Both the position numbers and the translations under genes were made by a program. Below, piece after piece: positions 35,866 to 45,477 of a DNA stretch of 64,000 nt. The stretch lies in the NCBI RefSeq assembly GCF_008364625.2, contig NZ_CP126604.1:2356001-2420000 (forward strand), read 5' to 3'. Numbering within the stretch: the stretch's first letter is position 1; the number at the start of each line of letters is the position of its first letter. The DNA is from Enterobacter dykesii (GTDB taxonomy: Bacteria; Pseudomonadota; Gammaproteobacteria; Enterobacterales; Enterobacteriaceae). The notes beneath the pieces are model-generated. The model ran no database searches, was not told the DNA's origin, and saw only the letters and a program-made list of their open reading frames with translations.

Positions 35866-37464
35866 TTAGTTCAGCTTCGCCTTAGAGAAATCGCTGCCCA
35901 TCAGGCTTACGCTGTATCCCGTCACGTTGCTGCGGGTCGCATAGAACGTTTTCCCGTTTGCCAGTGCGATCCAGGGCGCCTGCTGGTAGAAAATCTCTTG
36001 CGCCTGGCCGTAGAGTTTCGCACGCTCGGCCGGGCTGCTGGTCAGCTTCGCTTTTTGAACCAGTGCATCATAACCCTTATCGCACCAGCGCGCGGCGTTT
36101 GATCCAGTTTTAATGCTGTTGCAGCCCAGCAGCACGTCGGCAAAGTTGTCCGGGTCGCCGTTATCGGACATCCAGCCAAACAGCGCGGAGTCATGTTCGC
36201 CTTTACGCATCCCGGAGAGATATTCGCCCCACTCGTAAGAGACAATTTTGGCCTTCACGCCGACTTTCGCCCAGTCGCTCTGGATCATCTCCGCGATACG
36301 ACGCGAGTTCGGGTTATACGGACGCTGAACCGGCATTGACCACAGCGTGACTTCCGCCCCCTTCTCCAGCCCCGCCTGCTTTAGCAGCGCTTTCGCTTTT
36401 TCTGGATCGTAGCTGTAGTCTTTCAGGTCTTTATTAAAGCCCAGCATATTTGGCGGGATCGGCGATTTTGCCACCGTACCGGAACCCATAAAGACCGCAT
36501 TGACTATAGCCTTCTTGTCGGTTGCGTAGTTAAGCGCCTGGCGCACCAGCACGTTATCAAACGGTTTTTTCTCGGTGTTAAACGCCAGATAGCCGACGTT
36601 CAGCGCATCGACAGAGTGCAGCGTCAAATCTTTGTTCTTTTTAATCACGTCAAACTGAACCGGGGACGGTGCAGGAATGATTTGACACTCGTTGGTCTGC
36701 AGCTTCGCCAGACGGGTCTCCACGTTAGGGGTAATGGAGAAGATCAGGTGTTTGGTCGGCACCGCGCCATCCCAGTAGTTCGGGTTAGCAACATAGCGAA
36801 TCAACGAATCCACTTTGTACTGCTGCAGGACATAAGGCCCGGTACCAATCGGCCAGGTGTCTACGTTTTCAGGCGTGCCTTTTTTCAGCATCGCGTCGGC
36901 GTATTCGGCGGAGAGAATAGAGGCGAAATCCATCCCCCAGTCGGCCAGAAACGCGGCGTTGGGCTCGCTGAGGGTGAACTGAACGTGATAATCATCGACC
37001 TTTTTCACGTCCTGAATCAGCTTATCGAGCCCGACATCGTTAAAGTATTCGTAGTTGCCCTGCGACACGTTGTGATACGGGTGTTTAGGGTCTTTCTGAC
37101 GCATAACCGAGAAAATAACGTCATCGGCATTAAAGTCGCGCGTCGGTTTGAAGTATTTATTGCTGTTGAACTTCACCCCTTTGCGCAGGGCAAAGGTATA
37201 CGTCTTACCGTCCGGTGAAATCGTCCAGGACTCCGCCAGCGACGGTACCGGGGTGTTTTTTACCGGGTCGAAATTGATCAGGCGGTTGTACAGTACCTGA
37301 GAGCTGGCCACGAAAGACGGGCCAGAGCTGGCGATTTGCGGGTTGAAGGACTCGGGGGACGCTTCAGAACAGTAAATAAGGGTGTCGTTGTTCGCCGCCC
37401 ATGCGGCACCGGCTGGTAAAAGAGTGCTCAGCGCGAGGGCGAGCAGTGTTTTCCCTGTAGACAT
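35866..37464 (-). CDS. DppA-like peptide-binding protein, orphan
   Basis: 532 residues from ATG 37464, chosen because a signal peptide (MSTGKTLLALALSTLLPAGAAWA) starts there. A family 5 extracytoplasmic binding protein, clearly related to E. coli DppA: LIYCSEASPESFNPQ, FNADDVIFSVMRQKDPKHPYH, WPIGTGPYVLQQY, VRQALNYATDKKAIV, GWMSDNGDPDNFADVLLGCN. It should bind di- or oligopeptides or haem in the periplasm and share a permease made elsewhere, since no permease or ATPase genes are nearby. It opens the block that separates ydcY from ortT. Confidence 0.88.
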   Translation of the reverse strand: MSTGKTLLALALSTLLPAGAAWAANNDTLIYCSEASPESFNPQIASSGPSFVASSQVLYNRLINFDPVKNTPVPSLAESWTISPDGKTYTFALRKGVKFNSNKYFKPTRDFNADDVIFSVMRQKDPKHPYHNVSQGNYEYFNDVGLDKLIQDVKKVDDYHVQFTLSEPNAAFLADWGMDFASILSAEYADAMLKKGTPENVDTWPIGTGPYVLQQYKVDSLIRYVANPNYWDGAVPTKHLIFSITPNVETRLAKLQTNECQIIPAPSPVQFDVIKKNKDLTLHSVDALNVGYLAFNTEKKPFDNVLVRQALNYATDKKAIVNAVFMGSGTVAKSPIPPNMLGFNKDLKDYSYDPEKAKALLKQAGLEKGAEVTLWSMPVQRPYNPNSRRIAEMIQSDWAKVGVKAKIVSYEWGEYLSGMRKGEHDSALFGWMSDNGDPDNFADVLLGCNSIKTGSNAARWCDKGYDALVQKAKLTSSPAERAKLYGQAQEIFYQQAPWIALANGKTFYATRSNVTGYSVSLMGSDFSKAKLN

Positions 37465-37747
37465 GGTTATAACCCTGACAGTTTTATTATATAAGACAGT
37501 AATAACAGCACAGGCGATATGACCTGGCAAATAACGAAACACTATCAGGTTATTCTAAAGCCGCGTTTTTTGCTGTTTTAACAGCCAGCGCCCGAAAAGG
37601 TGATTTGCCTTAAGGGCCGTTATTCGTCAAGCACAACCGTCAGTTTCTATGCCGCAAGAAATCGGCCCTTTTAGCGTCTCTTCCCCCGTTTGGTTGCTTC
37701 CTCGTTTCGTTAAAGTAACGGTGTGAAGAAGTATATGGGATCAAATC

Positions 37748-39084
37748 GTGGCAAAAACTCTTTTACGCAGCGGTAACCTGGATGACTTTCAGGCCGTTGG
37801 CGGCGGCGGACAAGCCGTTTTTGAATCAGCGTTACAAATCAGGGAAGCGCTCCGGTTGCGCAAACAACAGGCCATCGTCGACTGTCTGGCTATTCCTCAG
37901 GTCAACGACAGCGGTGACCGCGTGGACTGGTATTCCCCTGTTGAAGGGAGCGTAACCAGCTGGAAAGCGGCCGATGAGGATGACCGTTATCGCGCCCTGC
38001 GCTACCTGGAAAACACGCTCGCCAGCGTCGAGTCATTAAGCAAGAAATGCCTCCAGTCGCCCAAAACCGCGCAGCAGCTTTTTGGCTCTCTGCTGTCAAA
38101 GGCGTTTCAGTTCCCGGGTGAAAACTTCCTCTTCCTGGTGGACGGAAAGCCGGTCATCAGCTTCTGGGGGTTTGTAAACCTGAACGAAAATGCGCGCGAC
38201 GATGTTCTCGACTGCCTGCGTGAATCGCTGGTCCCTGAGCCCGCCCCCGTTGTGATTGAAGATCCTGAACCCGAGCCTGAGCCAGAACCGGTTGTGGCCT
38301 TTGAACACGCCGACGAGCCGCTGATCGCCCCTTCCACGGTGGTGCGCATCACGCCGGAAGAACTGTATGAGCCGGAGCCGGCATCGGCCGTTGCGCAACC
38401 CGTTCAGGAACCGGCTGTGCCGATAGTCGTGAAAAAACGTCGCGTTCCCCTGTGGACGCTGCCGGTTGCCGTCGCGATCGTTGCCGCCGTTGCCGCGCCG
38501 CTGATGTGGCCAAAACAGTCCCCTTCCGCTGAGCCCGCCCCGGCGCCCGCACCTCAGCCCGTAGAGATTGCACCAAAGCCGATCAAAGCGGTTGAGCCGC
38601 TGGCCATGAAACTACCGCTGCATCAGGCAGAGGTCCTGGCAAGCAAAGAAAAAGAGCCTGCGCCTGCGCCACAGCCTGCCCCGGTGGTGATTGTCGCCAT
38701 CCCGAAAGACGCCATGGTGATGGAAGCGAATCAGGTAAAAGCGGGATCGACGCGTTTCCTGAACGGTACCTGGCGTGCGGTTCTCGACGTGAAAGATCCG
38801 GTCACCGGCAAGCCGCCGTCAATGCGCTATCAGATCCAGAACAATAAAGGCTTCGCCCGGGTTGTCCATGGCGACAACGTTGTCTGCCGCGCGGAAGTGT
38901 TCTCCGGCCTGCACAGCAACGGCGAGCTGATGATTAAAAGTCGCGGTACTGCCCGCTGCACCGACGGCTCCCGCTACCCGATGCCGGAGGTTGCCTGTAA
39001 AGCAGGCGCCAGCGATATCGCAGAATGTCGCGCCCGTTATGATGCCAATACCGTCGTTCCACTGACGTTCAAGAAAGCAGGTGC
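37748..39084 (+). CDS. srfA: SrfA, single-pass membrane protein of the SrfABC system
   Basis: The frame runs to the stop at 39086-39088; 446 residues from GTG 37748 behind GGGATC. It matches Salmonella SrfA, one of three SsrB-controlled srf genes. Residues 1-160 form a globular cytosolic domain (LLRSGNLDDFQAVG). A Pro/Glu-rich linker spans 160-228, KKRR at 229-232, a transmembrane helix at about 233-254, a second Pro/Ala linker, then a C-terminal domain from about 330 with four cysteines (380, 404, 417, 427), expected in the periplasm with disulfides. Topology is read from the sequence; function unknown. Confidence 0.88.
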
Positions 39085-39092
39085 CTGATCCT

Positions 39093-42074
39093 ATGCTGGT
39101 TAATCTTTGCGACTATAAACAAAGCGTCACGCTTATTGCCAACAGCGGCGTGCAGTTCCTTGATTTCGGTCTGACGCCGCAGGACACCGCCAGCAACGGG
39201 CGCTTCGTACGTAAAACCGCGAACGGCCCGCTGCTGCGGCTCGATTTCGACCTGGTTAACGGGCGCTATACCGTGCCTGGGACGAACGGCGGGCAGCCTG
39301 AAGTGGTTAAGCCGGAAACCACCATCCCGCTGCATCAGTCCCTGGCGGTGCTGGACGGCGTCTGGCTCCCGGTTCCGTTTCTGCGCTTCAACCCACCGCG
39401 GACCTTTGTTGAGGGGCCGGATAACTGGGCCCGCGTTCAGGTGCGCAGGCTGGATACACCCGATACGGCAGGCAATACGCACCGCGTCACGCTCGCCCTT
39501 GACAGCCAGATTGCCGAACACGCCACGTCCGCCCTGTCCCCGGTTGAAAACGATATTCTGAACGGGACCCGATTCGCGCTGGCCTGGCGAGACAACGAAG
39601 TTGAAAATTTCCTCGACCAGACCTGGATTGACGGCTGGCTGCGCGAGGCATTTACCCAGTATGCCGACGGCGTTGAAAACCGTTCAGAACGCGATCTCCA
39701 GCAGGCGATGCGCGGGTTTGAATATCAGGCCCACTGGCTTAACCTGCTGACCATGCTCGGTGAACAGCTCACCGTGCCGGAGGTGAAATTTGTTACCCAT
39801 ACGCTCAGCACGCCAGCCATTCCGGTCGACCTGATCCTCGACGTGGGCAACACCCACACCTGCGGCGTCATTATTGAAGACCACGGCGATGCGAACGATG
39901 GGCTGCGCCAGACCGCCGAGCTGCAGGTCCGCTCGCTCAGCGAGCCGCAGTTCCTGAATGCGCCGCTGTTCACCAGCCGTCTCGAGTTTTCGGAAGCGCG
40001 CTTTGGCAAGCAGCACTTCTCGGTTGAAAGCGGTCGCGAAGATGCCTTTGTCTGGCCGTCGATTGTTCGCGTGGGCGATGAAGCCCGCAAGCTGGCGATG
40101 CAGCGTCTGGGAACAGAAGGCAACAGTGGCATCTCCAGCCCGCGTCGCTACCTGTGGGATGAAACGCCGGTCGTGCAGGACTGGCGCTTTAGCCAGATGA
40201 ACAGCAAAACCCAGCGTGAGCCGCTTGCCACCGCGTTTCCGCTGATGAACCTGATGAACGATGACGGCGAGCCGCTCTTCACTCTGCCGCAGGACGAGCG
40301 GCTGCCGGTCTTCTCGCCGCAGTACAGCCGCAGCACGCTGATGACGCACATGCTGTGCGAGCTGCTGGCGCAGGCGCTGGGGCAGATCAACAGCGTCGCC
40401 ACGCGCCTGCGTCTGGGCTTCCCCGCGTCACCGCGCCAGCTGCGCACCCTGATCCTGACCCTGCCCTCGGCCATGCCAAAGCAGGAGCGCGAGATTTTCC
40501 GTCGCCGCATGTTCGAAGCCATCGCCATCGTCTGGAAAGCGATGGGCTGGCACCCGCAGGATGAGGATTTTGTCACCCGCAAACAGCAGGATAAAAGCGT
40601 GGTGCCGGTTCCTGAAATCCAGATGGAGTGGGATGAAGCCAGCTGCGGTCAGCTGGTCTGGCTGTATAACGAAGCGATCTCCCGCTTTGGCGGTCAGACG
40701 GAAGCCTTCTTCGCCTCCCTGGCCCGCCCGGACCGTGAGCCTGAGCCGGGTAGCCAGCCGGGCCGCGCGCTTCGCGTCGCGTCCATCGACATCGGCGGCG
40801 GCACAACGGATATGGCGATCACCCATTATCAGCTGGATGACGGTTCTGGCAATAACGTCAAAATCACCCCGCAGCTGCTGTTCCGTGAAGGCTTCAAAGT
40901 CGCGGGCGACGATACGCTTCTGGACGTGATTCAGCGCTACGTGTTGCCCGCGCTGCAAACGCAGCTGCAGAAATCCGGTATCGCGGACGCCTCGCTGCTG
41001 ATGGCGTCGCTGTTCGGCGACTCCGGGCGTATTGATACCCAGGCGGTACTCCGTCAGCAAACGGCGCTTCAGCTGTTTATGCCGATTGGCCACGCCATTC
41101 TTGCCGCGTGGGAATCGAGCGACGTTGACGATCCGCTGGCCGGTCTGCATGCCACCTTTGGCGATCTCCTGCCGCAGAAACCGACGCGCAACGTCATGAA
41201 TTATCTGCAGCAGGCGATCGACCATGCCCTGCCAGCGGGTTCAGACGCTTTTGACCTGTTCGCGGTGCCGCTGCACGTGAATTTCCGCGAAATGCAGGAT
41301 GCGATGCTCGCCGGGCAATTTACGCTGGCCTCGCCGCTCCACGCGGTGTGCGAGGCGATATCCCATTACAGCTGCGATGTTCTGCTGATCACCGGACGCC
41401 CCGGCTGCCTGCCTGGCGTTCAGGCTCTGATTCGTCATCTGCAGCCGGTGCCGGTCAACCGCATCGTCTGGCTGGATAAATACCAGGTGCACGAGTGGTA
41501 TCCGTTCAGCCAACAGGGGCGCATTGGCAACCCGAAATCAACGGCCGCCGTGGGGGCCATGCTCTGCAGCCTGGCGCTCGACCTGCGTCTGCCGCGCTTC
41601 AACTTTAAAGCCGCGGACATTGGCGCGTATTCAACCGTGCGGTATCTCGGCGTGCTGGATAACACCGTTAATACCCTGCGCGAGGAAAACGTCTGGTATC
41701 AGGATATCGACCTCGATAAGCCGGGCGCGAAGCTCGACGCGCGTCTCCACTTCCCGCTGCGCGGTAACGTTACCCTCGGCTTCCGCCAGCTGGCGAACGC
41801 GCGCTGGCCCGCCACGCCGCTCTACACGCTCAGCATCAACTCGGCTGAACTGGCGAAAGCCATTGCCGGTGACGGCGTGCTGAACGTGCGGCTGAAGCTC
41901 TGCGGCGGCAGCAAGCAGGAAGGCCCTGAGGCCTTCGAGCTGAGCGATGCCTGGCTGCAGGACGGCACGCCGGTTGCCCCTGACGCATTAACCTTCAAAC
42001 TGAATACCTTGGCCGATCGCCGACACAGCGGCAGCCACTACTGGATCGACAGCGGGAGCGTATACCTGAAATGA
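39093..42074 (+). CDS. srfB: SrfB, actin/Hsp70-fold ATPase-like protein
   Basis: 993 residues from ATG 39093, four bases after the srfA stop; a GTG at 39081 inside srfA is the alternative. The ASKHA fold shows in the phosphate-1 motif LILDVGNTHTCGVI (about 247-260) and phosphate-2 motif DIGGGTTD (566-573), with an adenosine-type loop LLITGRPGCLPGV near 770. These are the motifs of actin, Hsp70 and ParM, so ATP-driven polymer formation or chaperone-like cycling is possible. Salmonella SrfB is the named family founder. It is coupled to srfC by ATGA. Confidence 0.9.
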   Translation: MLVNLCDYKQSVTLIANSGVQFLDFGLTPQDTASNGRFVRKTANGPLLRLDFDLVNGRYTVPGTNGGQPEVVKPETTIPLHQSLAVLDGVWLPVPFLRFNPPRTFVEGPDNWARVQVRRLDTPDTAGNTHRVTLALDSQIAEHATSALSPVENDILNGTRFALAWRDNEVENFLDQTWIDGWLREAFTQYADGVENRSERDLQQAMRGFEYQAHWLNLLTMLGEQLTVPEVKFVTHTLSTPAIPVDLILDVGNTHTCGVIIEDHGDANDGLRQTAELQVRSLSEPQFLNAPLFTSRLEFSEARFGKQHFSVESGREDAFVWPSIVRVGDEARKLAMQRLGTEGNSGISSPRRYLWDETPVVQDWRFSQMNSKTQREPLATAFPLMNLMNDDGEPLFTLPQDERLPVFSPQYSRSTLMTHMLCELLAQALGQINSVATRLRLGFPASPRQLRTLILTLPSAMPKQEREIFRRRMFEAIAIVWKAMGWHPQDEDFVTRKQQDKSVVPVPEIQMEWDEASCGQLVWLYNEAISRFGGQTEAFFASLARPDREPEPGSQPGRALRVASIDIGGGTTDMAITHYQLDDGSGNNVKITPQLLFREGFKVAGDDTLLDVIQRYVLPALQTQLQKSGIADASLLMASLFGDSGRIDTQAVLRQQTALQLFMPIGHAILAAWESSDVDDPLAGLHATFGDLLPQKPTRNVMNYLQQAIDHALPAGSDAFDLFAVPLHVNFREMQDAMLAGQFTLASPLHAVCEAISHYSCDVLLITGRPGCLPGVQALIRHLQPVPVNRIVWLDKYQVHEWYPFSQQGRIGNPKSTAAVGAMLCSLALDLRLPRFNFKAADIGAYSTVRYLGVLDNTVNTLREENVWYQDIDLDKPGAKLDARLHFPLRGNVTLGFRQLANARWPATPLYTLSINSAELAKAIAGDGVLNVRLKLCGGSKQEGPEAFELSDAWLQDGTPVAPDALTFKLNTLADRRHSGSHYWIDSGSVYLK

Positions 42075-44248
42075 CAGCGACGACGACCACCACTCAGGCC
42101 TTAATCGGGTGGATTAATGAGACGCGCCTGAACGCCCCTGTGCTGGATAACGATGCTGACGCCCTGCTTGCTCGCATCAACGCGGCGCAGGCGCGGGAAC
42201 AGGCCATTGAACGCGCCATGACCCGCCAGAGCAGCATTGGGCTTTACGGTCATTCGCAGAGTGCGAAAGCCCATCTGCTGTTATCCCTGTGCGGCAGCGG
42301 TAATGGACGCCTGAACGTAACGCCGGGCCAGCGCACCTTTGACTATTTTTCGCATATCAATCCGGGACATGCCCTGACCAACATGGCCATCCGCTTTACC
42401 CGTGAAAACACGGAGGTGGCGGATGAGGCGTTCCCGCTGCGTCTGAGCCTGGTCACCGAGGCCGAGTTGGTACAGCTGTTTATTGCCCGCACGACGCTGC
42501 ATCCGCAGATGCGCGCGGTGGATAAGGCGGTCATTGAGACACGTCTGGACAAATGGCGCGGGCTGCGCCAGCCGCAGGGCGTGCCCGGCATCACGGCTCA
42601 GGAAGTGGGGGCGATAGCCCGCTTCTGGCAAAGCACCGTACCCGCCGCTAAGCAGCAAATTGATGATGCCCTGTGGCATGAGTTCGCCCGGCTGGTGCCT
42701 TCTCTCGATCTCAGCACGCGGGCCAGCGTCTGGTCACTGCTGTGGGGCGAGCAGCAGGAGTTGACCCAGCAGTGGTTAAAACTGGCACATGTGCTGCACC
42801 AGACCAGCCATGCCGGGGAGCTTGCTGCCCCGCTTAGCCTGCTGGTGGACAGCTTTGGCCTGCCGGGTGAGGGTTTCCTGACGCACGACGGCACGTTAGA
42901 TCTCCAGGACGCGCAGGAGACGCTGCTTCATCCGCTGAATAGCGGTGAAATGCTAAACGCCATCAGCATCCCCGTCGACGTGCTGGCCTTGCTGACCCGC
43001 GAGCTGGTGCTGCCGGTTGAGAACGGCGCGCTGGATAACGTCGATATTATTGATATTCCAGTCTTTGAAGATAACCGTGTCGACCCGCTACGCCAGGCGA
43101 AGTCCCAGTGGCTGCTCGAGCATTACCGTCAACAGCTTCAGCCGGATGTGCTGGTGATTTGCAATGCGACGGCGCAGCACGAGCAGACGGCCAAAAAAGC
43201 AAAAGTGTTAATGAACTGGGTCAAGGAGACGCAGCCTGCTGAAGAATCGGCCCTGCCGGGGCTGGTATGGGCGATTACCCCTCACGACGCCCGCTTTACC
43301 ACCCGGCAGAATCTCGATGAAGCCGTACAGCATCTGCTCGGAAAGCCGGGTTTACGCTGGGGCACGCTGCAGGCGCTGGACAGCCACAGCATGCAGCGCG
43401 TCATCGAATGGCTGTCTCAGGCCACGCTGCCCGCGCAGCGACAGAAGCGTCTCGGCACGCTGAAAGGCTTGCTGCGACAGGAACTCTCATCGCTGATGCA
43501 AAGCTATCTGGCGCCGCTGGTAGAAGAGCCGGGGACAAGACGCGCTCAGGCCGAAAGCATGGTGCGCACGCTGCAAAGCAGCGCCGCCCGCCACGGCGAA
43601 CTGCTTGAAGGCCTGCTGCCGCCGCTGAAAGCCTTTGAAACGCTGCTCGCCGTTCAGCAGCCGCGCGAGGAGCAGGTGAACGGGCTGTTTACGGACACGA
43701 TTGACCTGTTTGCCGAGAATACGCAGGAAAGCACCGGCCTGTTCCAGACAAAAGACAAAGCGCGTCTGGCGCACAGAGTCTGGATAAATCATCTGCGTCA
43801 GTGGAGCCGCAACGAGGCAACGGCTGCCCGTCTTGGGCTGGAGCCTGCGGTATTACAGCAAATCGCGGATGTGCTGGTTGTCACCAGCTACCGGCTTAAT
43901 CTGCCTCAGCAGCTTCAGCGCATTGTCGAAGCGGATAAAAGCAGCGCTGCACAGCTGCATGCCGTGATGGGCAATTTCGTTGGCTGGCTGGGTTATGACA
44001 AGACGCCCGTGGCAACGCGCCCGGCAAGCCGCATCCGCAAGGGCCAGGCCATCTTCGTCACGCCGGTGGTCAGCAGCGCGGAGCCTCGCCTGACCCGCCT
44101 GGGGGAACAGCCCGTGCATGCGGCCACCGCGTACGTTTACGACTGGCTGGTTGCACTCTATAGCCGCGCGATAGAGAACATTGATTACCAGCATCCGCAT
44201 GATGTTCAGCCCGGTGCTCGCCGGGCTTTACAGGCGTTATTGCGCTGA
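42071..44248 (+). CDS. srfC: SrfC, putative virulence-factor family protein with degenerate P-loop
   Basis: 725 residues, start overlapping the srfB stop (ATGA). Near the N-terminus SIGLYGHSQSAKAHLLLSL sits where a GTPase P-loop would be, but the motif reads GHSQSAKA (60-67) rather than GxxxxGK[ST]; later LLVDSFGLPGEG and DVLVICNATAQHEQ stand where G3 and G4 of dynamin-like GTPases might be. The C-terminal half is long helical, with KRLGTLKGLLRQELSSLMQSYLAPL and a Arg-rich end. It is the Virul_Fac/SrfC family. Nucleotide binding is doubtful. Confidence 0.87.
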   Translation: MTATTTTTQALIGWINETRLNAPVLDNDADALLARINAAQAREQAIERAMTRQSSIGLYGHSQSAKAHLLLSLCGSGNGRLNVTPGQRTFDYFSHINPGHALTNMAIRFTRENTEVADEAFPLRLSLVTEAELVQLFIARTTLHPQMRAVDKAVIETRLDKWRGLRQPQGVPGITAQEVGAIARFWQSTVPAAKQQIDDALWHEFARLVPSLDLSTRASVWSLLWGEQQELTQQWLKLAHVLHQTSHAGELAAPLSLLVDSFGLPGEGFLTHDGTLDLQDAQETLLHPLNSGEMLNAISIPVDVLALLTRELVLPVENGALDNVDIIDIPVFEDNRVDPLRQAKSQWLLEHYRQQLQPDVLVICNATAQHEQTAKKAKVLMNWVKETQPAEESALPGLVWAITPHDARFTTRQNLDEAVQHLLGKPGLRWGTLQALDSHSMQRVIEWLSQATLPAQRQKRLGTLKGLLRQELSSLMQSYLAPLVEEPGTRRAQAESMVRTLQSSAARHGELLEGLLPPLKAFETLLAVQQPREEQVNGLFTDTIDLFAENTQESTGLFQTKDKARLAHRVWINHLRQWSRNEATAARLGLEPAVLQQIADVLVVTSYRLNLPQQLQRIVEADKSSAAQLHAVMGNFVGWLGYDKTPVATRPASRIRKGQAIFVTPVVSSAEPRLTRLGEQPVHAATAYVYDWLVALYSRAIENIDYQHPHDVQPGARRALQALLR

Positions 44249-44254
44249 GATGTC

Positions 44255-44279
44255 GGCCCGCAGCCATGCGGGCCATTTT
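44255..44279 (+). terminator. Terminator after srfC
   Basis: GGCCCGCA-GCCA-TGCGGGCC, 8-bp perfect stem, followed by ATTTTC and overlapping the junction with the convergent hydrolase gene. Confidence 0.7.
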
Positions 44280-45034
44280 CACCGCGCCATACAGCCAACG
44301 ATCGTCTGCGCCAGCGCAGAAGGGTTTTCCCACGACATTGAATGCCCTGCCGCAGGAATGATTTTCACCTCGACGCCCTTTTGCTTCAGACTTTCCACAT
44401 CGTCATCCGGAAGAGACTGCTCGCCGAAAATCAACGTTACCGGGCAAGGAAGTGACAGAAACTGCGCTTCCCATTCCGGTTCAACGCCCGCCACCAGGCT
44501 CGATGCACCCCGCCAGACGGCATACGGCGCATTGCTCTGCAGGCACCCGGCCCACGCCGTTTTTTCCGCGCCGAGCATGGCGTCATAGCCCTGCGTCAGA
44601 AACTGCTGCTCGGTTTGCGCCGCAATAGACCGGCTGAACATGCCCCCGCCCGCGTGAAAATTAGGCTCTGACACCATCAGGCCCTTCACGCGCGACGCCA
44701 GCAGCCCCGCCGTTTCGATAGCAATGCTGCCGCCCATGCTGTGGCCGTATAACCAAAAGGACTCCAGCTCTAGATGGTCAATCAGTTCCGCCACTACGTG
44801 CGCCTGGTCGGTGGTTTTATAGCTGTAGTGCTCAGGCTTGTCGCTGTAGCCGCTGCCGGGCAAATCGATGAGAATCGCTCTGCGCGCGCCAAACAGCGGG
44901 TCATGAACGACACGGGGATATTCATAGGAAGAGGCGCAGCCCAGCCCGTGAATGAACACCACGGGATCGCCGGTGCCGGGCAGGTCATGCCAGCGCACGG
45001 TACAACCGGCCTGCTGCGAGTAAAAACTGTTCAT
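44279..45034 (-). CDS. Alpha/beta hydrolase
   Basis: 251 residues from ATG 45034, with AGGAG six bases ahead. Oxyanion region VVFIHGLGCASSYEY, nucleophile elbow GHSMGGS, acid in IFGEQSLPDDDV and catalytic His in AAGHSMSWENP. Likely an esterase or related C-C/C-O hydrolase acting on a small cytosolic substrate. It is convergent with srfC and upstream of ortT on the same strand; no pathway context. Confidence 0.87.
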   Translation of the reverse strand: MNSFYSQQAGCTVRWHDLPGTGDPVVFIHGLGCASSYEYPRVVHDPLFGARRAILIDLPGSGYSDKPEHYSYKTTDQAHVVAELIDHLELESFWLYGHSMGGSIAIETAGLLASRVKGLMVSEPNFHAGGGMFSRSIAAQTEQQFLTQGYDAMLGAEKTAWAGCLQSNAPYAVWRGASSLVAGVEPEWEAQFLSLPCPVTLIFGEQSLPDDDVESLKQKGVEVKIIPAAGHSMSWENPSALAQTIVGCMAR

Positions 45035-45120
45035 AAGCACTCCTTTTACGATGCACTGTTTATTTATACAGTTACCGTATCTGGAATGCCATATTCATCT
45101 TTTAAAAATGGAAGCGTGCT

Positions 45121-45294
45121 TCAGAAAAGCGAGACCAGCAGCGCAACGGGGAAGCTCATTGGCCAGGTTGACCCCACCAGAAAAGCGCTAAGCAGGCGGA
45201 TACGTTTGCGGTCTTTAGAGAGGAACCAGGTAATTAATGCGCAGATAGAAGCCATAATTGCGTAAAAAACCAACATCTTTTGATACAACGTCAT
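45121..45294 (-). CDS. ortT: Orphan membrane toxin OrtT (GhoT family)
   Basis: 57 residues from ATG 45294. Two hydrophobic helices (LVFYAIMASICALITWFL and AFLVGSTWPMSFPVALLV) joined by SKDRKRIRLLS match E. coli OrtT (YdcX) and the GhoT toxin, which depolarise the inner membrane and lower ATP. The locus, next to patD, is the K-12 ortT locus. No GhoS antitoxin gene is found in the 180 bp upstream, in line with OrtT being an orphan toxin. Hairpin DNA separates it from patD. Confidence 0.88.
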   Translation of the reverse strand: MTLYQKMLVFYAIMASICALITWFLSKDRKRIRLLSAFLVGSTWPMSFPVALLVSLF

Positions 45295-45444
45295 TCTGTA
45301 TACCAGAGCCGAAAAAATAACCGCACGCAATATGCGTCATATGTTGATACAGATCAAGTTTTTTCGTTACAGAATAACCACTTAAAAATAATGGATAATA
45401 ACAATTGAGTATCTTGCGTAACACTCATGGCGGGCGCGGGAAAC

Positions 45445-45468
45445 GCCTGGCCGCGCATGCGGCCAGGC
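45445..45468 (-). terminator. Hairpin downstream of patD
   Basis: GCCTGGCCGC-GCAT-GCGGCCAGGC, 10-bp perfect stem, directly after the patD stop. No strong U-run. Confidence 0.55.
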
Positions 45469-45477
45469 ATGGCGGGC

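Noticed and set aside
45215..45424. 69-codon frame upstream of ortT as a possible GhoS antitoxin
   Set aside because: No resemblance to GhoS and overlaps ortT in another frame.
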